NCBI GenBank assembly: GCA_029204225.1
Contig: CM055113.1
Location: 19,489,798-19,553,797, forward strand
Direction: 5' to 3'
DNA: 64,000 nt
Source of the DNA: Diphasiastrum complanatum
Lineage: Eukaryota > Streptophyta > Lycopodiopsida > Lycopodiales > Lycopodiaceae
Shown: positions 23,569 through 35,964 of the stretch, in pieces
How positions within the stretch are numbered: position 1 is the stretch's first letter
How the letters are laid out: every line of letters starts with the position of its first letter
The notes under the pieces: generated by a model
Seen by the model: only the letters and a program-made list of their open reading frames with translations
Database searches by the model: none
What the model was told of the DNA's origin: nothing
Position numbers and translations under genes: made by a program

Positions 23569-25577
23569 TCAAATGATATTGATACAATTTGAGATGACTG
23601 TATGAATACGTAAGAGTGTGTAGTAAACATGCGATGGTAATATATTAGTTATAGGATATGCCTTCGTGAATATATCTGCAACCATGTCCTGCGTTCTGCA
23701 GTACGTTAAGCTCACCTCCTTGTTGAGAACCTTGCTCCTGATGTAGTGATATCTGATTTCAATGTGCTTACTCCTAGGGTGAAATCTAGGGTTGGCCGAT
23801 AAGGCAATAGCACTCTGATTATCATAGAATAAAATTGTGGGGTTGTACTGATACAAATTAATGTTTGACAATAAATCTCTCAACCAAAACGCTTCTTTAA
23901 TAGATAGAGAAGCAGCAGAATATTCTGCTTCTGTAGAAGAAAGAACAATAGAGGTTTGCTTACGACTGTTCCATGAGATAGGACCGCCATTGAAGAAGAA
24001 TGTAAATCTAGATGTGGATTTACGATTGTCTACAACTCCTCCCCAGCTTGCATCATAATATTCACTAAGCTGATGAAGATTGTCATTGCTGACATCTCCA
24101 TAGCAGATGCATTGGTCCATGGTAGCTCAAATATACCTCATAACTCTTATGAGAGTTTTCCAATGTGTAATGTTAAGATTAGCCATATATTGGTTGAGTG
24201 AGCTTACTGCAAAAGAGATGTCCGGTCCATTGCGTACATGAGAGATCCAAATATAGATCGATAAGGATACTCTCTCATCTGCTTCTCTTCCTACTTGGTC
24301 TCGAGACATTGGTCCTTTGACAAATGTAGGCCTAGATCCATCGGTGAGTGAGCTAATTTACAATTCATTAGATTGTATCTATCAAGAACATTGTGAAGAT
24401 ACCTTTGTTGAGTGATATGAATCAGTAGTCTTGCTCTGTCTCTGTGGATTTGAATGCCTAGACAGAAGTGAACTTCGTCCAGATCAGTCATGTTGAACTC
24501 TGAAAACAGCACCTGCTTAGAATCCTTAACCAAATTGGTATTGTTGCTAAAAAACAACGTATCATCCACATATAAGGTAATAATAATGAAGGATTGCTGC
24601 ATTGACTTGGAATAGACATTGCAATAAGTAGTGCTTGGATAAAAATCTTGTTCAATGAGGAATGTGTTGATCCTTTGAAAACAAGCTCTGGCAGACTGTT
24701 TCAAGCCGTAGAGTGCTTTATGAAGTTTACGAACATGATTCTTCATACCTCCCAGAACGTATCCTTCGGGCTAGATCATGTAGATGTCTTCTTGTATAAC
24801 TCTATTCAGATAAGGTGTTTGTACATCAAGTTGATATACTTCGAGATCGGTAGCTGCAACATAAGATAGGAGGGCTCGGATCGACGAATGCTTGACTACT
24901 GGACTAAAAGTCTCGTTGTAGTCGACGTTGGGGAATTGAGTGAGTCCGCGTCTACCAGTCTTGTCTTTCTTCGATCAATTGCTCCATTGGCATTTTAGTT
25001 TATCTTAAAGATCCATTTGCAATCAATGATATTGCGACCAATAGTGGCTGTTGACAGACATGTAACTTGACTTTATCACGAGGATAGTCGAGATCAAGAA
25101 TAATAGATTGTCTAGACATTTGTTGTATAGCAGCATGATTCAAGTGACCAAGTCTATAATGTCATAGTAAACTTTTATTTGCATGAATAGAAGTACTGAG
25201 CACCTGACTAGAGGCAAAAAAGCAATGACTTAATTTATACAATTATCCATGCCTCTTTTCAAGTGCTAGAATCTTGCCTGTCCTATCAACTACTTTGCAT
25301 TGATCACATTTGAATTCTACTCTATGTCCTAGATTTGTGATTCTGCTTACAAAGAGCAGATTCCTAGATAAATTTGGTACATACAAGACTTTAAAGAGTA
25401 GCTTAGATTGATCATTTGCAATGCTCAATCTCACAGTACCTTTACCTTTAATAGCTTGTGTCTATTGTCATTGAGGTGAACATATTTATTGGTACTAATA
25501 AGGTGTATAGGACTCAAAACAACCAATGAGGCTGGTAATATTGAGTGGCACCAGAATCCAGAAACCAAGAACTGGCG
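23569..25577 (-). mobile_element. Copia fossil (family E), minus arm
   Basis: On the minus strand: a protease remnant (FLVSGFWCHSILPASLVV-like) near 25577-25450, a pre-integrase linker (VLYVPNLSRNLLFVSRI) near 25400, RT near 24980-24290 (LHKALYGLKQSARACFQR, ITLYVDDTLFF, VHFCLGIQIHRDRARL), and RNase H to 23569 (DASWGGVVDNRKSTSRFT, LSSTEAEYSAASLS, FYDNQSAIALSANPRFHPRS). Most of integrase is missing. It has several breaks. It meets a plus-strand copy of the same family head-to-head at about 25577. Confidence 0.8.
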
Positions 25578-27600
25578 TTGGGGCTGGGGAGAATACATCT
25601 CCAACAAACTCAAGGAGTATTGCCTTAACAACGACATTGAGCAACAATACATTGTCTGCTATTTGCCTCAGTCAAATGGTCTTGCTGAGAGAAAGAACAG
25701 AACCTTAGTTGAATTGACAAAGTGCATGTTATCACATGCGACACTTCCGAAGTGCTTCTGGGCTGAAGCTGTTTCAACAACAACCTATGTTCAGAACAGA
25801 TGTCCTACTAAATGCCTCTTAGACAAAACACCATTCGAAGTTTGGATAGGTACCAAACCTTCTTTATCAAAGTTTTTGGATTTCCTACTTTTGCGGAGAT
25901 TCCTCGTGATCTCAAGAAGAATGATCAACTTCCTGTATTACCCAGAAGATCTTCAAGAACTAGTAGACCACCTAACCGGTATATCGACAAGTCTACAACC
26001 TATCTTGTTCAGGATCGACGACTGTCCAAGAGGCACTCAGTCAGCCTGATTAAGATCTCTGGAAATAAGCTATGGATAAAAAGTATTCATCTCTTATCAA
26101 GAACCAGACATGGAAAATTGTCGCATTACTTGCTAGTAGAAATGCATTTGATTGCAAATGGATTTTCAAAGTCAAGTACAATGCAGATGGAAACATCAAC
26201 AGGAGAAAGGCATGACTTGTCGCCAGAGGATTTTCTCAGGTAGACAACGTCAGTTACACTAAGGCCTTCAGTCCAGTAGTCAAGCATTCTTCTATTCGAC
26301 TTTTGCTATCATTTGTCGCTACAGCAGATTTGGAAATACATCAAATGGATGTACAGACATCATATCTCAATGGAGTTATCGAAGAAAACATTTACATGGT
26401 GCAACCTGAAGATTATATTATCGAGGGTAAACACATCATATGTGTAAACTCCATAAGGCACTTTATGGCTTAAAGCAATCTACTCGAGCATGATTTCAAA
26501 GGATCAATACATTCCTTATTGATCACGACTACACACCTAGCTCTTCAGATTCAAAAGTTTACTTCAAAGCAGCGTAGTAATCTTTAATCATTATCACTTT
26601 ATACGGGGATGATACATTGCTTTTCAACAACAGTACCGATCTGCTAAAAGAGGCCAAGACAATGCTATTTTCCGAATTTAACATGACCGATCTGGGCAAA
26701 GCTCATTTCTGCCTTGGTATACAAATCCACAGAGACAGAAAATAGAAGTTGGTCTACATTACAAAATAGAGGTACATCTACAACATGTTAGTCAGATATA
26801 ATTTGATGAATTGTAAGTTAGCTCTCTCACCAATGGAACTAGGTCTCAAAATGTCAAAGGACTAGTGTCCCCAAAGAATTCATGAGAAGCAGCAGATGTG
26901 TGAGTATCCTTACCATTCTATTATAGGATCTCTTATGTACGCCATGATCTGTACCAGGCTAGACATAGCTTTTGCAGTCAGCTCTCTCAGTCAATTTATG
27001 ACTAATCTTGGTGTAACACATCGGAAGGCTCTTATTAGAGTCATGAGATATCTTCGAGGTACTATGGACTTTTGCATTTGTTACGGAGCACTCGACAACG
27101 ACAAACTCAATTTACTCAGTGGTTACATAGATGCAAGTTGGGCAGGAGATGTAGACAGTCGTAAATCGACTTCCGAATTTACAATCTTGCTCAACAATGG
27201 TCCAATTTCCTGGGACAGTTGCAAGAAATCATCAATAGCTCTATCTTCCACTGAATTAGAGTACATTGCAGCCTCTCAAGCTACAAAGGAAGCAATTTGG
27301 TTGAGAAATTTACTCTTAGATATCGATCTGAATCAATATGCTCCGACGACATTATTTTGTGATAATCAAAGTGCCATTACTTTATCAGCCAATCCTAGAT
27401 TTCATTCTAGGAGTAAGCACATTGAATTGAAGTATCATTTTGTCAGAAGCAAAGTTCTCAATGAAGAGGTCAGATTGCAGTACTGTAGAATGCAAGATAT
27501 GACAACAGATGTTTTTACCAAAGCATTAAGTTTGGAAGCACACAGAAGATTCTATGTAGAACTAAGTTTGAAGGTCAAGGTATTCAAGGATTCAGATTAA
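25578..27600 (+). mobile_element. Copia fossil (family E), plus arm
   Basis: Integrase core from 25578 (GWGEYISNKLKEYC, YLPQSNGLAERKNRTL, LPKCFWAEAVSTTTYVQNRC), RT about 26060-26880, and a long RNase H to 27600 (DASWAGDVDSRKSTSEFT, LSSTELEYIAASQATKEAIW, DNQSAITLSANPRFHSRSKH). RNase H matches the minus arm closely. A purine tract (AAGAGGGAG) follows the stop, as expected before a 3' LTR. It has several breaks. Confidence 0.85.
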
Positions 27601-27607
27601 GAGGGAG

Positions 27608-28440
27608 TATTGGATTATTCTCCTTCTTATTAATCAACTAATTGGTTTTAATCTTCATCCATTGTTTATCCAGTTCTGCAGATTCTCCCATGTTTTTACA
27701 CAGTCTACAGATTTATAAGTGTTTTTACACAGTCTATAGAAATATACGGAGTTTGGCACCAGTCACCTTTTTTGCCTTTTTCGTCTGTCGGGAATTGCAA
27801 GTAAATATGTAGAGTCAGATTTTTCACTTTTTTCAAAGAGCCTCAAATGTTAAGGGAGTGACTCTGACAAACGCTCAAGGCTTTCACTCTCTCTAATGAT
27901 CTCTTATTCTATGGAATCAGATAGTCTTCTACAAAGGAGTTCACAGAAGAACTCTGATTCATGCTATGACTGATTATTGATTCATCTACTATTTATGGAT
28001 AGATTATGAGTGTGTCTAGTTCATTACTGATTTATTGTATGTATATACACGTCAGGTGTCGTAGTCGTGAAAATTACAACTATGCAGGTAATAGTCGTGA
28101 AGTGATGTAGTTATTGCATGGTGACAGGTGACGTAGCCTGAAGTGTATAGAGTAGACGATGAGCTCCATTTTAGCTAGTGATAGTCGACAATCATCAAAG
28201 GTGTCGAATGAGTTTAGTCAACTTGTTTGCCCTTGAGAATATGTTGATGGAGTCAAAGTTGAGATGTCGATAGACTTCGGTTGAGTCGATGAAGTCGAGT
28301 TGATCCTCCTCTGTTTCAAAGTCGATATATGCACAAACTGCTCAACTTATATGCAAGTAATGATGTTGTCGTTGCTGACAGAGAATGTAGTACTCAAAAA
28401 ATGAATTAGTTGAGTAGGAGTGAAGATTAACTCCAACAGA
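27608..28440 (+). repeat. Probable 3' LTR of Copia family E
   Basis: Begins TATTGGATTATTCTCC right after the purine tract. It carries short phrases recalling the LTR-like repeat at 11100 (TTTTTACACAGTCTACAGA, TTTTTCGTCTGTCGG). The right end is uncertain and no second copy for direct comparison is present. Confidence 0.45.
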
Positions 28441-28461
28441 GGCGAATGATGCAACTAAAAG

Positions 28462-28559
<98 letters not shown>
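28462..28559. repeat. (CT)n microsatellite
   Basis: About 49 CT units with one T insertion near the start. Confidence 0.95.
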
Positions 28560-28560
<1 letters not shown>

Positions 28561-28983
28561 TTTTATTAGCTTTCAGATGAAAGTCAATTCAAGTATCTAT
28601 AAAACATCCCATCCCATCCAAAAGGTACCTCTTTGCATTTCAATGAATTTTGAAGGGACATTAAAAAGTTAGATGTTCATTATTTCCAAAAGAGCACACA
28701 TAAGCTTCAAGTCACAAGTTTCAATGCCCTTCAATGAGCTCTCTTGCCCCTCAAGAATGGCAAAATAGTATACACATCGATATGACGTTAAGGCCTTATT
28801 GAAAATTAGATTCAACTAATAGGAGGATATTCTTTTACTGGGAAGGATAAAAGGTGAAGAGTGAGCATCGTCATCCTCTCGAGTTGACAGTTAATAGAAT
28901 TGACTTATCTCAAGTTTATAGGATAAAAAGATGATTGGTGGCTTGGTGGACCGTTTTTTTTTTTTGCGTCAAACATTAAACAT

Positions 28984-29211
28984 GTGCCAAACTTTTGTGA
29001 AAAATGTAAAATGATCAATCTAACTAAAGAGCGGCCTCACACGTGTGAATTTATGTCACTGTACGGACAATGGGCAAAGAGTGAAGTACTTGCACTATGG
29101 AAAGCATTTGATGCAAAAAATTACAACACAAATAGTGAAAATGACAAGGTTTTTCCTCGAAATCAAGATCTCTCATCAAGATTCATATTTACAATGATGA
29201 TCTACATATAG
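28984..29211 (+). CDS. Short unidentified frame with a Cys-rich start
   Basis: A 75-codon frame whose N-terminal part reads FCEKCKMINLTKERPHTCEF, a CxxC...HxC spacing that resembles a zinc-binding knuckle. I do not recognise the family. A perfect CACACGTGTG palindrome, otherwise seen in Copia LTRs and leaders here, lies inside it at 29038-29047, so it may be retrotransposon-derived or simply chance. No start context or neighbouring exon supports a gene. Confidence 0.15.
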   Translation: MPNFCEKCKMINLTKERPHTCEFMSLYGQWAKSEVLALWKAFDAKNYNTNSENDKVFPRNQDLSSRFIFTMMIYI

Positions 29212-31969
29212 ATCAACATTTCGACTTGATATGATGACTCAGCAGGCCTGGCATGTGTGGGGAATGCCACATCACTTCAGATCCACCAATCAATGCAAGA
29301 TAAGCCCCCACTTCTTTGCTTGATGCCATTGTGTCACCATGATTTTGCTTGATTTGAGATAATTTTCCTAACTTATAGGAACTTCCAAGATTGTTTACAA
29401 ATCCCTTGCTCTAGAGGATCTGTTGGCTAGGATTCTTTTGCTTACTTCTTCTTCTGCCTGTCAGCAATGACAGTGGGCTCTTGCTTAATTTATTCTTTCT
29501 TGTTAAAGCCCAAAATCAGGCGGAACAAACATATCAACATTGTAGTGATTTTGTCCTGCTTGTCAGAGAACACTCAGGGTCATTCTCTCTTGAAAGCACT
29601 CACATTCAAACAGAGATGCAAGCCATGAACATTCATTTACAGATCAGCAGGCAGCCCAAATGAACATTCAATAGTTTCTACAACTACCTACTCTAAAAAC
29701 GAACTGAATCAGATCCTACACAGTACTAAAATTGAGCTACATCGGGATTAATCCACAAAGCTGAAACAAGAAATTAATCTACAGCATTAAATAGCTTGAA
29801 AAATCTCATCAATTTCAAGATCATGAAATAATTCATGATGCTAATAAATTTCAGAATAAAATAAAATCATTTATCAATATACAAATTTAAATTATGTATA
29901 TGCAATGTGTTTCAAACTTGAAAAATAGTGCAATTAAAAAAAGGAATATATAAATTTAGCTTTCAAACCCATAAATCATTTTCTTCGCACTTGAGATATA
30001 TTTGTCTAAATTTTTCTATCACCTTTGTTTCTATTTGAAAAAAATTTCAACATAAAAAAAAATACATTCATCAACTTTTATACCATTAATATTAATAAGT
30101 ATTATTTGAAAAAATAAAAACTAAATTCATTTGAAACAAATATTCAATGCTATGTAACTTACACATAACTTTATGTTATTGATTATAATGTAACTTTTAT
30201 CGAAATGTTGCAAATATTTCAAACTAATCTGAAATTTTTTAGATTTTACAATAATTTTTATTTGGTCCCACATTTCGTGTTTCAACCACATTGGCCTCAA
30301 TCAGGCTTTGATTAAGCATACATATTGTGGACCTAACCTAGAGCTCCTCAGAGAGTCTACACGTCCTATTTAGTAGGGATGCAGAAATGGAAGTGGGGCA
30401 TCTCATTCTATTACTCTCATCCTATTGGATCATGGGGTCCACTCACATTTTGAGGTTCATAATATAAATTTACATCATTTAGGTCTAAAATAAATTTGCA
30501 TCATTTTTTATCCGCATCCTTATGCCTAAAAGCTTGAAATGTGAGAAATGCCAAAAAGAGTGATGTAGCTTGTAACACTTGCATCTTGTTTTAAAAAATA
30601 ATAAAGCCCATTATGACATGATTTCTAGCTCAAACTCCAAAGCAAGAAATTGTATTTTGGCAAATTTTATGTGTAATTATCTTGACATGATTTTTATTTT
30701 GAACAAATATTCAAAGTGGTCAAATTTCAATAATTTGACCTTATAAGAACAGCACACCTTATACATTCATATATGCTATTCCCACCACTTATTTCTCTCA
30801 TTTTAGGCTAGTGACTAAATGCTATGCCTTACCATTAGAAGTCATAAATTACCATCTTCTAGCATGCATCCCACTTCAACTATGGCTCACAACATAAGCC
30901 CATCAACTAATACTTGAAAAAGTGAACTTTTTTGAATTTATGTAATGTTATCAACTGGTAGTGTGATTTGTTCTAGCTCAAAGACACATTTCAAGAGTTG
31001 CCATGTACACCACCTCAATTTCTATTGACCCTTGACTCGATAACCTACAGACCATGTGGCCCTCCAACAATACATGCTCATTCCTTCCCTGAGGAATAAT
31101 CTCCAACTCACCTTATCTAAACCCTAGCCTGGCAACCTTAGGTCTTATCCACGAACATATGGCGATTATGCCCTTCATCATATTGAATTGTAAGGAGAAA
31201 CCACGTATAGAAATTAAAGCCCAAAAATAGACTTCTAAGTTTCATTTGACAACAATTTGCATTAGGAGATAAATTGGAAATCTGAAGTGAGACCCAAAGT
31301 TGTCGCACTGTCAAATTGTGAAATTTGAAGTTTCACACAAGGTTGTCAAGACAAAGTTATAGAATTGCTATTGCAGATTATTGTATTAAATTATAGTAGT
31401 ATTATACTAGAGCTACTCATATTGTGAGAGATTTGAGTATGACTAATGAATCCACTCAAAGAACTATGGAACAATTTCTATAGAAGAGGATTCGTCATCA
31501 ATACCCTATAAAGCAAAAGGACAAGGAAAATTTTTAAGGATCAACCCATGAGATGTCGGATGGAACATCTTGGACTTTAATAAGGTGTTTCATTAGCAGT
31601 GACTAAAGCCATGCTCGTGCATCAAATGTTGCTCTTGAACCTGACAATGGGTGGACGTGCAATCAATAGGTATTACAAAAATACTTTGTATATGGAGTCT
31701 GGACTAACAACTCTATAACAACCACGAGATATGCCCAAATTGTAGAACTTGTTTAGGCAATTCAAGCTGGCAAGACAACTACCTGTCAACGGATGTTCCT
31801 TCTCGAGAGGATTACAGCCTCTAAATCAGCTAAAACTCTACTGCAACCTATAAATTTCAATGACACCATCATGAAGGCCCTCCATACAACAATGCACATT
31901 GTCCTACGCAAGAGGTTAAAGCCATGCAATCATAAATAATGAGGGAACAGTTTGACAACAACAAGACGT
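29212..31969. other. Long AT-rich non-coding stretch
   Basis: No gene or repeat family recognised on either strand. Open frames here are short and unconvincing. Confidence 0.5.
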
Positions 31970-31984
31970 CATAAATATTAAGCG

Positions 31985-32070
31985 CGCCCAAAGGGGTTGG
32001 CCTAGTTGGTTAACTTGGCATCCAAAGTTTCTTTGGTCCCAAGTTCGAGCCTCCCTTGGAAACCAAGAAG
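31985..32070 (+). mobile_element. tRNA-like SINE, 86 bp, copy 1
   Basis: The body carries an A-box-like TGGCCTAGTTGG (31998-32009) and a B-box-like AAGTTCGAGCC (32041-32051), spaced as in a tRNA gene promoter. Between them is a perfect small hairpin CCAAAG-TTT-CTTTGG in the place of an anticodon arm. A perfect 15-bp target duplication, CATAAATATTAAGCG, flanks it at 31970-31984 and 32071-32085. There is no long poly-A tail; it ends AACCAAGAAG. A second copy is at 35965-36048. Exact duplications of this length are the mark of LINE-driven insertion. Confidence 0.85.
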
Positions 32071-32085
32071 CATAAATATTAAGCG

Positions 32086-33351
32086 AGATATTGAAGACAG
32101 AATGCAGACTGATTATAAATCCATAACTTCTACTAGACATGAAGATAAGTAACGTGACATGCTAAAGACATATTAGGAAAACCCTTGCACATAGCATCAA
32201 AGATTTGTCATTAGATGTGCATTTTCTTGAAAAGAAGGGAGAAGAAGACATGAGAAAGAATCGAATATGCCATGAGAACATTGTAAGCAGACTAATCGGA
32301 TTTGTAATTGTTTGGCAACTCAATGCACTATTTGTGGCAAAGTGGAATGCTAGCACACCATGAAGAGTTGGAGGCAACAAGGAGTCGGGACTCCAAAACC
32401 ATAGACACAAGAAAAGGTGGAAAGCTCATGAAAGGTATTTAACAGCTGAATAAAACCAAGACATCATAATCATCAACTACTTTGCTTCATTAAGACAAAA
32501 TTATGAGATATGGAAGTATGCCCAGTCCTTACACACAAACGGTGCCTCAAATTCCTCAAAAAATGACTTTGAAGAAAACTGAAGTCGAAACCAGACGATA
32601 ATTGAACAATGTTGCTAACCTTTGTGAGAGGGAAAGTAAGAAAAGAGATGAAGATAAAGTAGACATTAACAATACCAAAGCAAAAAGGGCAAAATTTGCA
32701 AAGACAAAAGCAAGGGAAGCAATGCTGATCCGCCCCTGTTACAAGAAAATACTGACCTGACCACAATGGACAGAATTAATGTCCAAAGCATAGGATTCAG
32801 GAAATAAGTTGTGCAGATCCTATGCTCATACTCCTTGCAATTACTTGGAACATTGCCATGGTCCATTCTATACAGCTTCCAGGTTGATTATACAACACAG
32901 AGGATACATGAAATATTGACAATAGCACCCCTACCTTACAGGACGGTTGGCTGAAAATACGCGATATCAAAATAAGATTCTTCGGCATAAGAATTACCGT
33001 GCTTATATTTACAACCAAGTAAAGCCAACGTAACATCTACTGTGTGCCCATGATTTACAGAAATAGTATAGGAGCACTACAGGGTAGTTTACATAAGGAA
33101 AAAGGACTCCAACCATCACAAGTCAATAGAAAAGCAGTGTCAAAACTGTGCACCTTTTTGGCTGCATTAATGCTTTGGCTAAAATGACAACTTTTGCACA
33201 GACAACCGGCATCCAGTCTGGTTGCTCTTTCTTCATATAGCATACTATCTAAATAAGCGCTGTGAGAGAACAAACTATCCCAAAGCATCAACCTGACGAA
33301 TATAAAAAATTCTACCTAGAGGAACTGTACGATCAGCTATAAAAATTACGA
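32086..33351. other. Downstream flank of the SAM gene, no separate gene seen
   Basis: This stretch holds several short minus-strand frames, none resembling a known protein. The part nearest 33351 is likely 3' untranslated sequence of the SAM-domain gene. No tRNA, RNA gene or repeat seen apart from the SINE. Confidence 0.5.
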
Positions 33352-34524
33352 TCATACTTGACACAACTCTTTCTGCCCAAGCGTTTGAATTGCACAATAT
33401 ATCTTCCTCCGAGATCCAACAGCGGTGATGCCCATCTCTCGAAGATCGTCCAAAGTTAGCAGGGGCAAAACATCTTTTTCAACTTCATGCAGCTCAAACA
33501 AGTTTGCGTATCTCAATAAACCTAGAGCGTCTAACCATCTTTTCACTTCAGCACCTGGTACAGCCTCTTTGGAACTAGCTGCAGGAAAGAGCACTTCATT
33601 ATCACTCGGCATTGGAATGTTCAAACTAAAAAGATTTCCATCCAAATTGCGGGGAGATCTCTCCTGTTTATCCACAATTGGCTCCTTGATTTCAAGCCTT
33701 GCTTTGTTCGCGCCCCATGGATGCTTAGGGCTACACTCATCCGGATGCTTGGATTCATCATCTGCTTCTTCAATGTCCCTTGCCTTCACATCAGAAATTG
33801 GAACAGTTATTCCAGCATGGTCAGAAGATAAAAAATTCTTCTTCTTTGTTGCGATTTGAACATCTCCCGACATACTTCTGCTGAAGCTAACTACCGGGTC
33901 ATCTTCCAAAATGTGATGAGCACTATTAGGTTTCGTAGATCCCCATGAAATTTCATGGATAGTTGCATTATTCTTCCTTTGGATGGAACCTGCAGGAACT
34001 CGATCAGCAGCCACGCGTTTGCGTTTTCCATGCTTGCCTTTCCGTAATTTGTATTTCGGCCCTACAGAGCTCACTCTTTCTCTACGAGGAGCATGCAAAC
34101 TCTCACCAAGGGAATGCTCCTTTGACGGCAGCATATCCTGAAGCCTCTCATCTGACTGTCCCTCACCATCTTCAAATTCGAAGCTAGATTCGCTATGCTC
34201 TGCATCAGGAACTTCATTCAAAGAATGAGACAAAGGGAATCCAAAACTGACAGGATCAGGCCCTGTCAAGCTTTCAGCTCTATCCGATTCATCTCTGGAA
34301 TGAACAGACAATTGTGCCACATTTCCCTGGATTCTCTGCGGCTTCCTACGCTTGAAAGCCTTCTCCACCACAAGCGGCAGGGGCTGATCCCCTCCAATCT
34401 CACCCAACCTCACCGAAGGTCGCCTTTGCCGCTTTGAGTTGGTACAAAGCACAGCAGGCGGCACCAGCAGTCCATCAAGCCCCTGCAGCTGCTGCTGCAG
34501 CAGCCCCGTTGTCATGCTCCTCAT
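33352..34524 (-). CDS. SAM-domain protein, probably nuclear
   Basis: A 390-codon uninterrupted frame with a C-terminal sterile alpha motif at residues about 326-384 (VKRWLDALGLLRYANLFE, then LLTLDDLREMGITAVGSRRK). SAM domains mediate protein-protein or protein-RNA contacts; here it ends the protein, as in a small family of plant SAM proteins that also carry an N-terminal KRQRRPSVRLGEIG box (residues 31-44 here). Basic clusters at 31-36, 58-64 and 157-171 (KYKLRKGKHGKRKR) look like nuclear localisation signals. The middle, roughly 70-320, is acidic and Ser-rich and probably disordered. The start chosen is the first ATG (34524); a second ATG lies three codons in. Intron-free as read. It is the only convincing host gene here. 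The partner and pathway cannot be read from sequence. Confidence 0.85.
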   Translation of the reverse strand: MRSMTTGLLQQQLQGLDGLLVPPAVLCTNSKRQRRPSVRLGEIGGDQPLPLVVEKAFKRRKPQRIQGNVAQLSVHSRDESDRAESLTGPDPVSFGFPLSHSLNEVPDAEHSESSFEFEDGEGQSDERLQDMLPSKEHSLGESLHAPRRERVSSVGPKYKLRKGKHGKRKRVAADRVPAGSIQRKNNATIHEISWGSTKPNSAHHILEDDPVVSFSRSMSGDVQIATKKKNFLSSDHAGITVPISDVKARDIEEADDESKHPDECSPKHPWGANKARLEIKEPIVDKQERSPRNLDGNLFSLNIPMPSDNEVLFPAASSKEAVPGAEVKRWLDALGLLRYANLFELHEVEKDVLPLLTLDDLREMGITAVGSRRKIYCAIQTLGQKELCQV

Positions 34525-34990
34525 CCCTATCAAAGATCACCACAAATGCACGCACATAACCGATCGATCTCGCCCTGTTTCTGCTTCATAGAGCACCATC
34601 GCTACCGGTTCCCAGCCTTCGATCCTCCTCCGAGTCCTCCCTCCCTCCCTTCCTCAGCGCCAGGCATCAATTCTCCACCTCGCACATTAATGACCGCAAG
34701 CATTGAAGAAACCCTAGCCAAGTACAAGCATGGAAGCTGCACGATCCACACAAATACAAGAAGAAGCTTCTTCTGCTTCTTCCTCGCGAAGCCTCGTGTC
34801 TTATTAGCAGGGAAACCGTCTTCCACAGCTGGATGTTTGCCACGTCAGGTCCGAGAGAAATCTAACGGCGCAAGGGATTGCTCCAGCCAGGCATGGTGCA
34901 AGCAACGTGACGCGTTGGATGCACGTTGGCCTAGACGCTTCACGAGAGGCTCAAACCCCCCAAGCGAGGCCCTTGGGCCTTTTCTTCCAT
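34525..34990 (-). promoter_or_regulatory. 5' untranslated and promoter region of the SAM gene
   Basis: This stretch is more GC-rich than its surroundings, with CT-rich tracts such as CCTCCCTCCCTCCC-type runs near 34630-34660 on the plus strand, common in plant 5' leaders. A CCACGTCA box, resembling ACGT-core (bZIP) sites, lies near 34840. No clear TATA box. The plus-strand open frame across it is a composition artefact. Confidence 0.4.
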
Positions 34991-35950
34991 AGCCTAAAAT
35001 GGTAAAGGATACTTGCTACCCAATCAAAATTCAGCATCTGGTGAATAACAGTTGGGACCCGGCTCAATCAACATTCACCATGTGGTGAACAACGGTTGGC
35101 TCAAAACTTAAGAATCCATCGCCTCAAAGCACTCCATGCAAAATTGGCGTTATAAGCTTGCATCACGCGTCAAGAGACTCGAGAGTATTTTATATCAACA
35201 TATATATAAATATAGGCATAAAAGTTTACTAAAGAGAATTGTTTATAAGTTTACAAAATAGGCCTTTGCAGGTGTCCCAAAGCAAAGATATTAAAATTTA
35301 TTTTTTGTTTGTTTTGCCAACAAGATATAGGCACAACGCCCCCGCCTTCTCCCGCAGGGATGGGTTAAGTGCCAACGAGGAACATTCTCATATTCAAACC
35401 TATTAAGCTTAATCTCAATGGGCATTTTTAATGTTCAAATTTAGGTTACAATCATAGACTTATTAAGTTCAATATAAAAAACAAATTATTGTATGCTATA
35501 GATTTCTTTTTTTAAGTCATGCCACAATTAATATCAATTGTTTCAACTTGTGCATTAACATTTAAATAAGAAATTATTAAAATAATCTTTTTAAAAAATT
35601 GTGTTTTTATATGAGTTTTACATGCGTCAAGAATGAGTCATTGCAATTTTATCACGAGCAAGGCCTAGAGACCACTAGATACATTCAAATAAATTAAACT
35701 ATGAATAAAAATCGTAAGCTAAAGCCATTTAATGACTAATTTACATGAAATTAAAAGGCTAAGGTCTAATATTTCATAGGCTCATGACGTCTTCCTATAA
35801 GGGCTCAAGGATGTAGTTCTGAAAACCAAGGTTTTGGTAGGTTAATTAAAAAAAAATTCAATGGATTATAAGCTTTTAGGAAGACCCATACAAACTGAAA
35901 TTCAAAATAATAGAAAATTGGCCTCCCTCATGCCCTTTGTCGGAATAGTG
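34991..35950. other. AT-rich flank, no gene seen
   Basis: No coding or repeat signal recognised, apart from two similar phrases near 35025-35100 (AATCAAAATTCAGCATCTGGTGAATAACAGTTGG-like, repeated once about 55 bases on), a small local duplication. Confidence 0.5.
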
Positions 35951-35964
35951 GAGAAAGTTAAATG

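Noticed and set aside
31985-32070. A functional tRNA gene
   Set aside because: A and B boxes are present, but the body does not close into a standard cloverleaf with a 7-base anticodon loop, and the exact flanking target duplications show it is an inserted SINE.
32162-33291. Several minus-strand frames downstream of the SAM gene
   Set aside because: Short, overlapping, and without any known motif; likely 3' untranslated or intergenic sequence.
34546-34992. Plus-strand gene opposite the SAM gene promoter
   Set aside because: The frame overlaps the GC-rich 5' region, has no recognisable domain and reads as a composition shadow.
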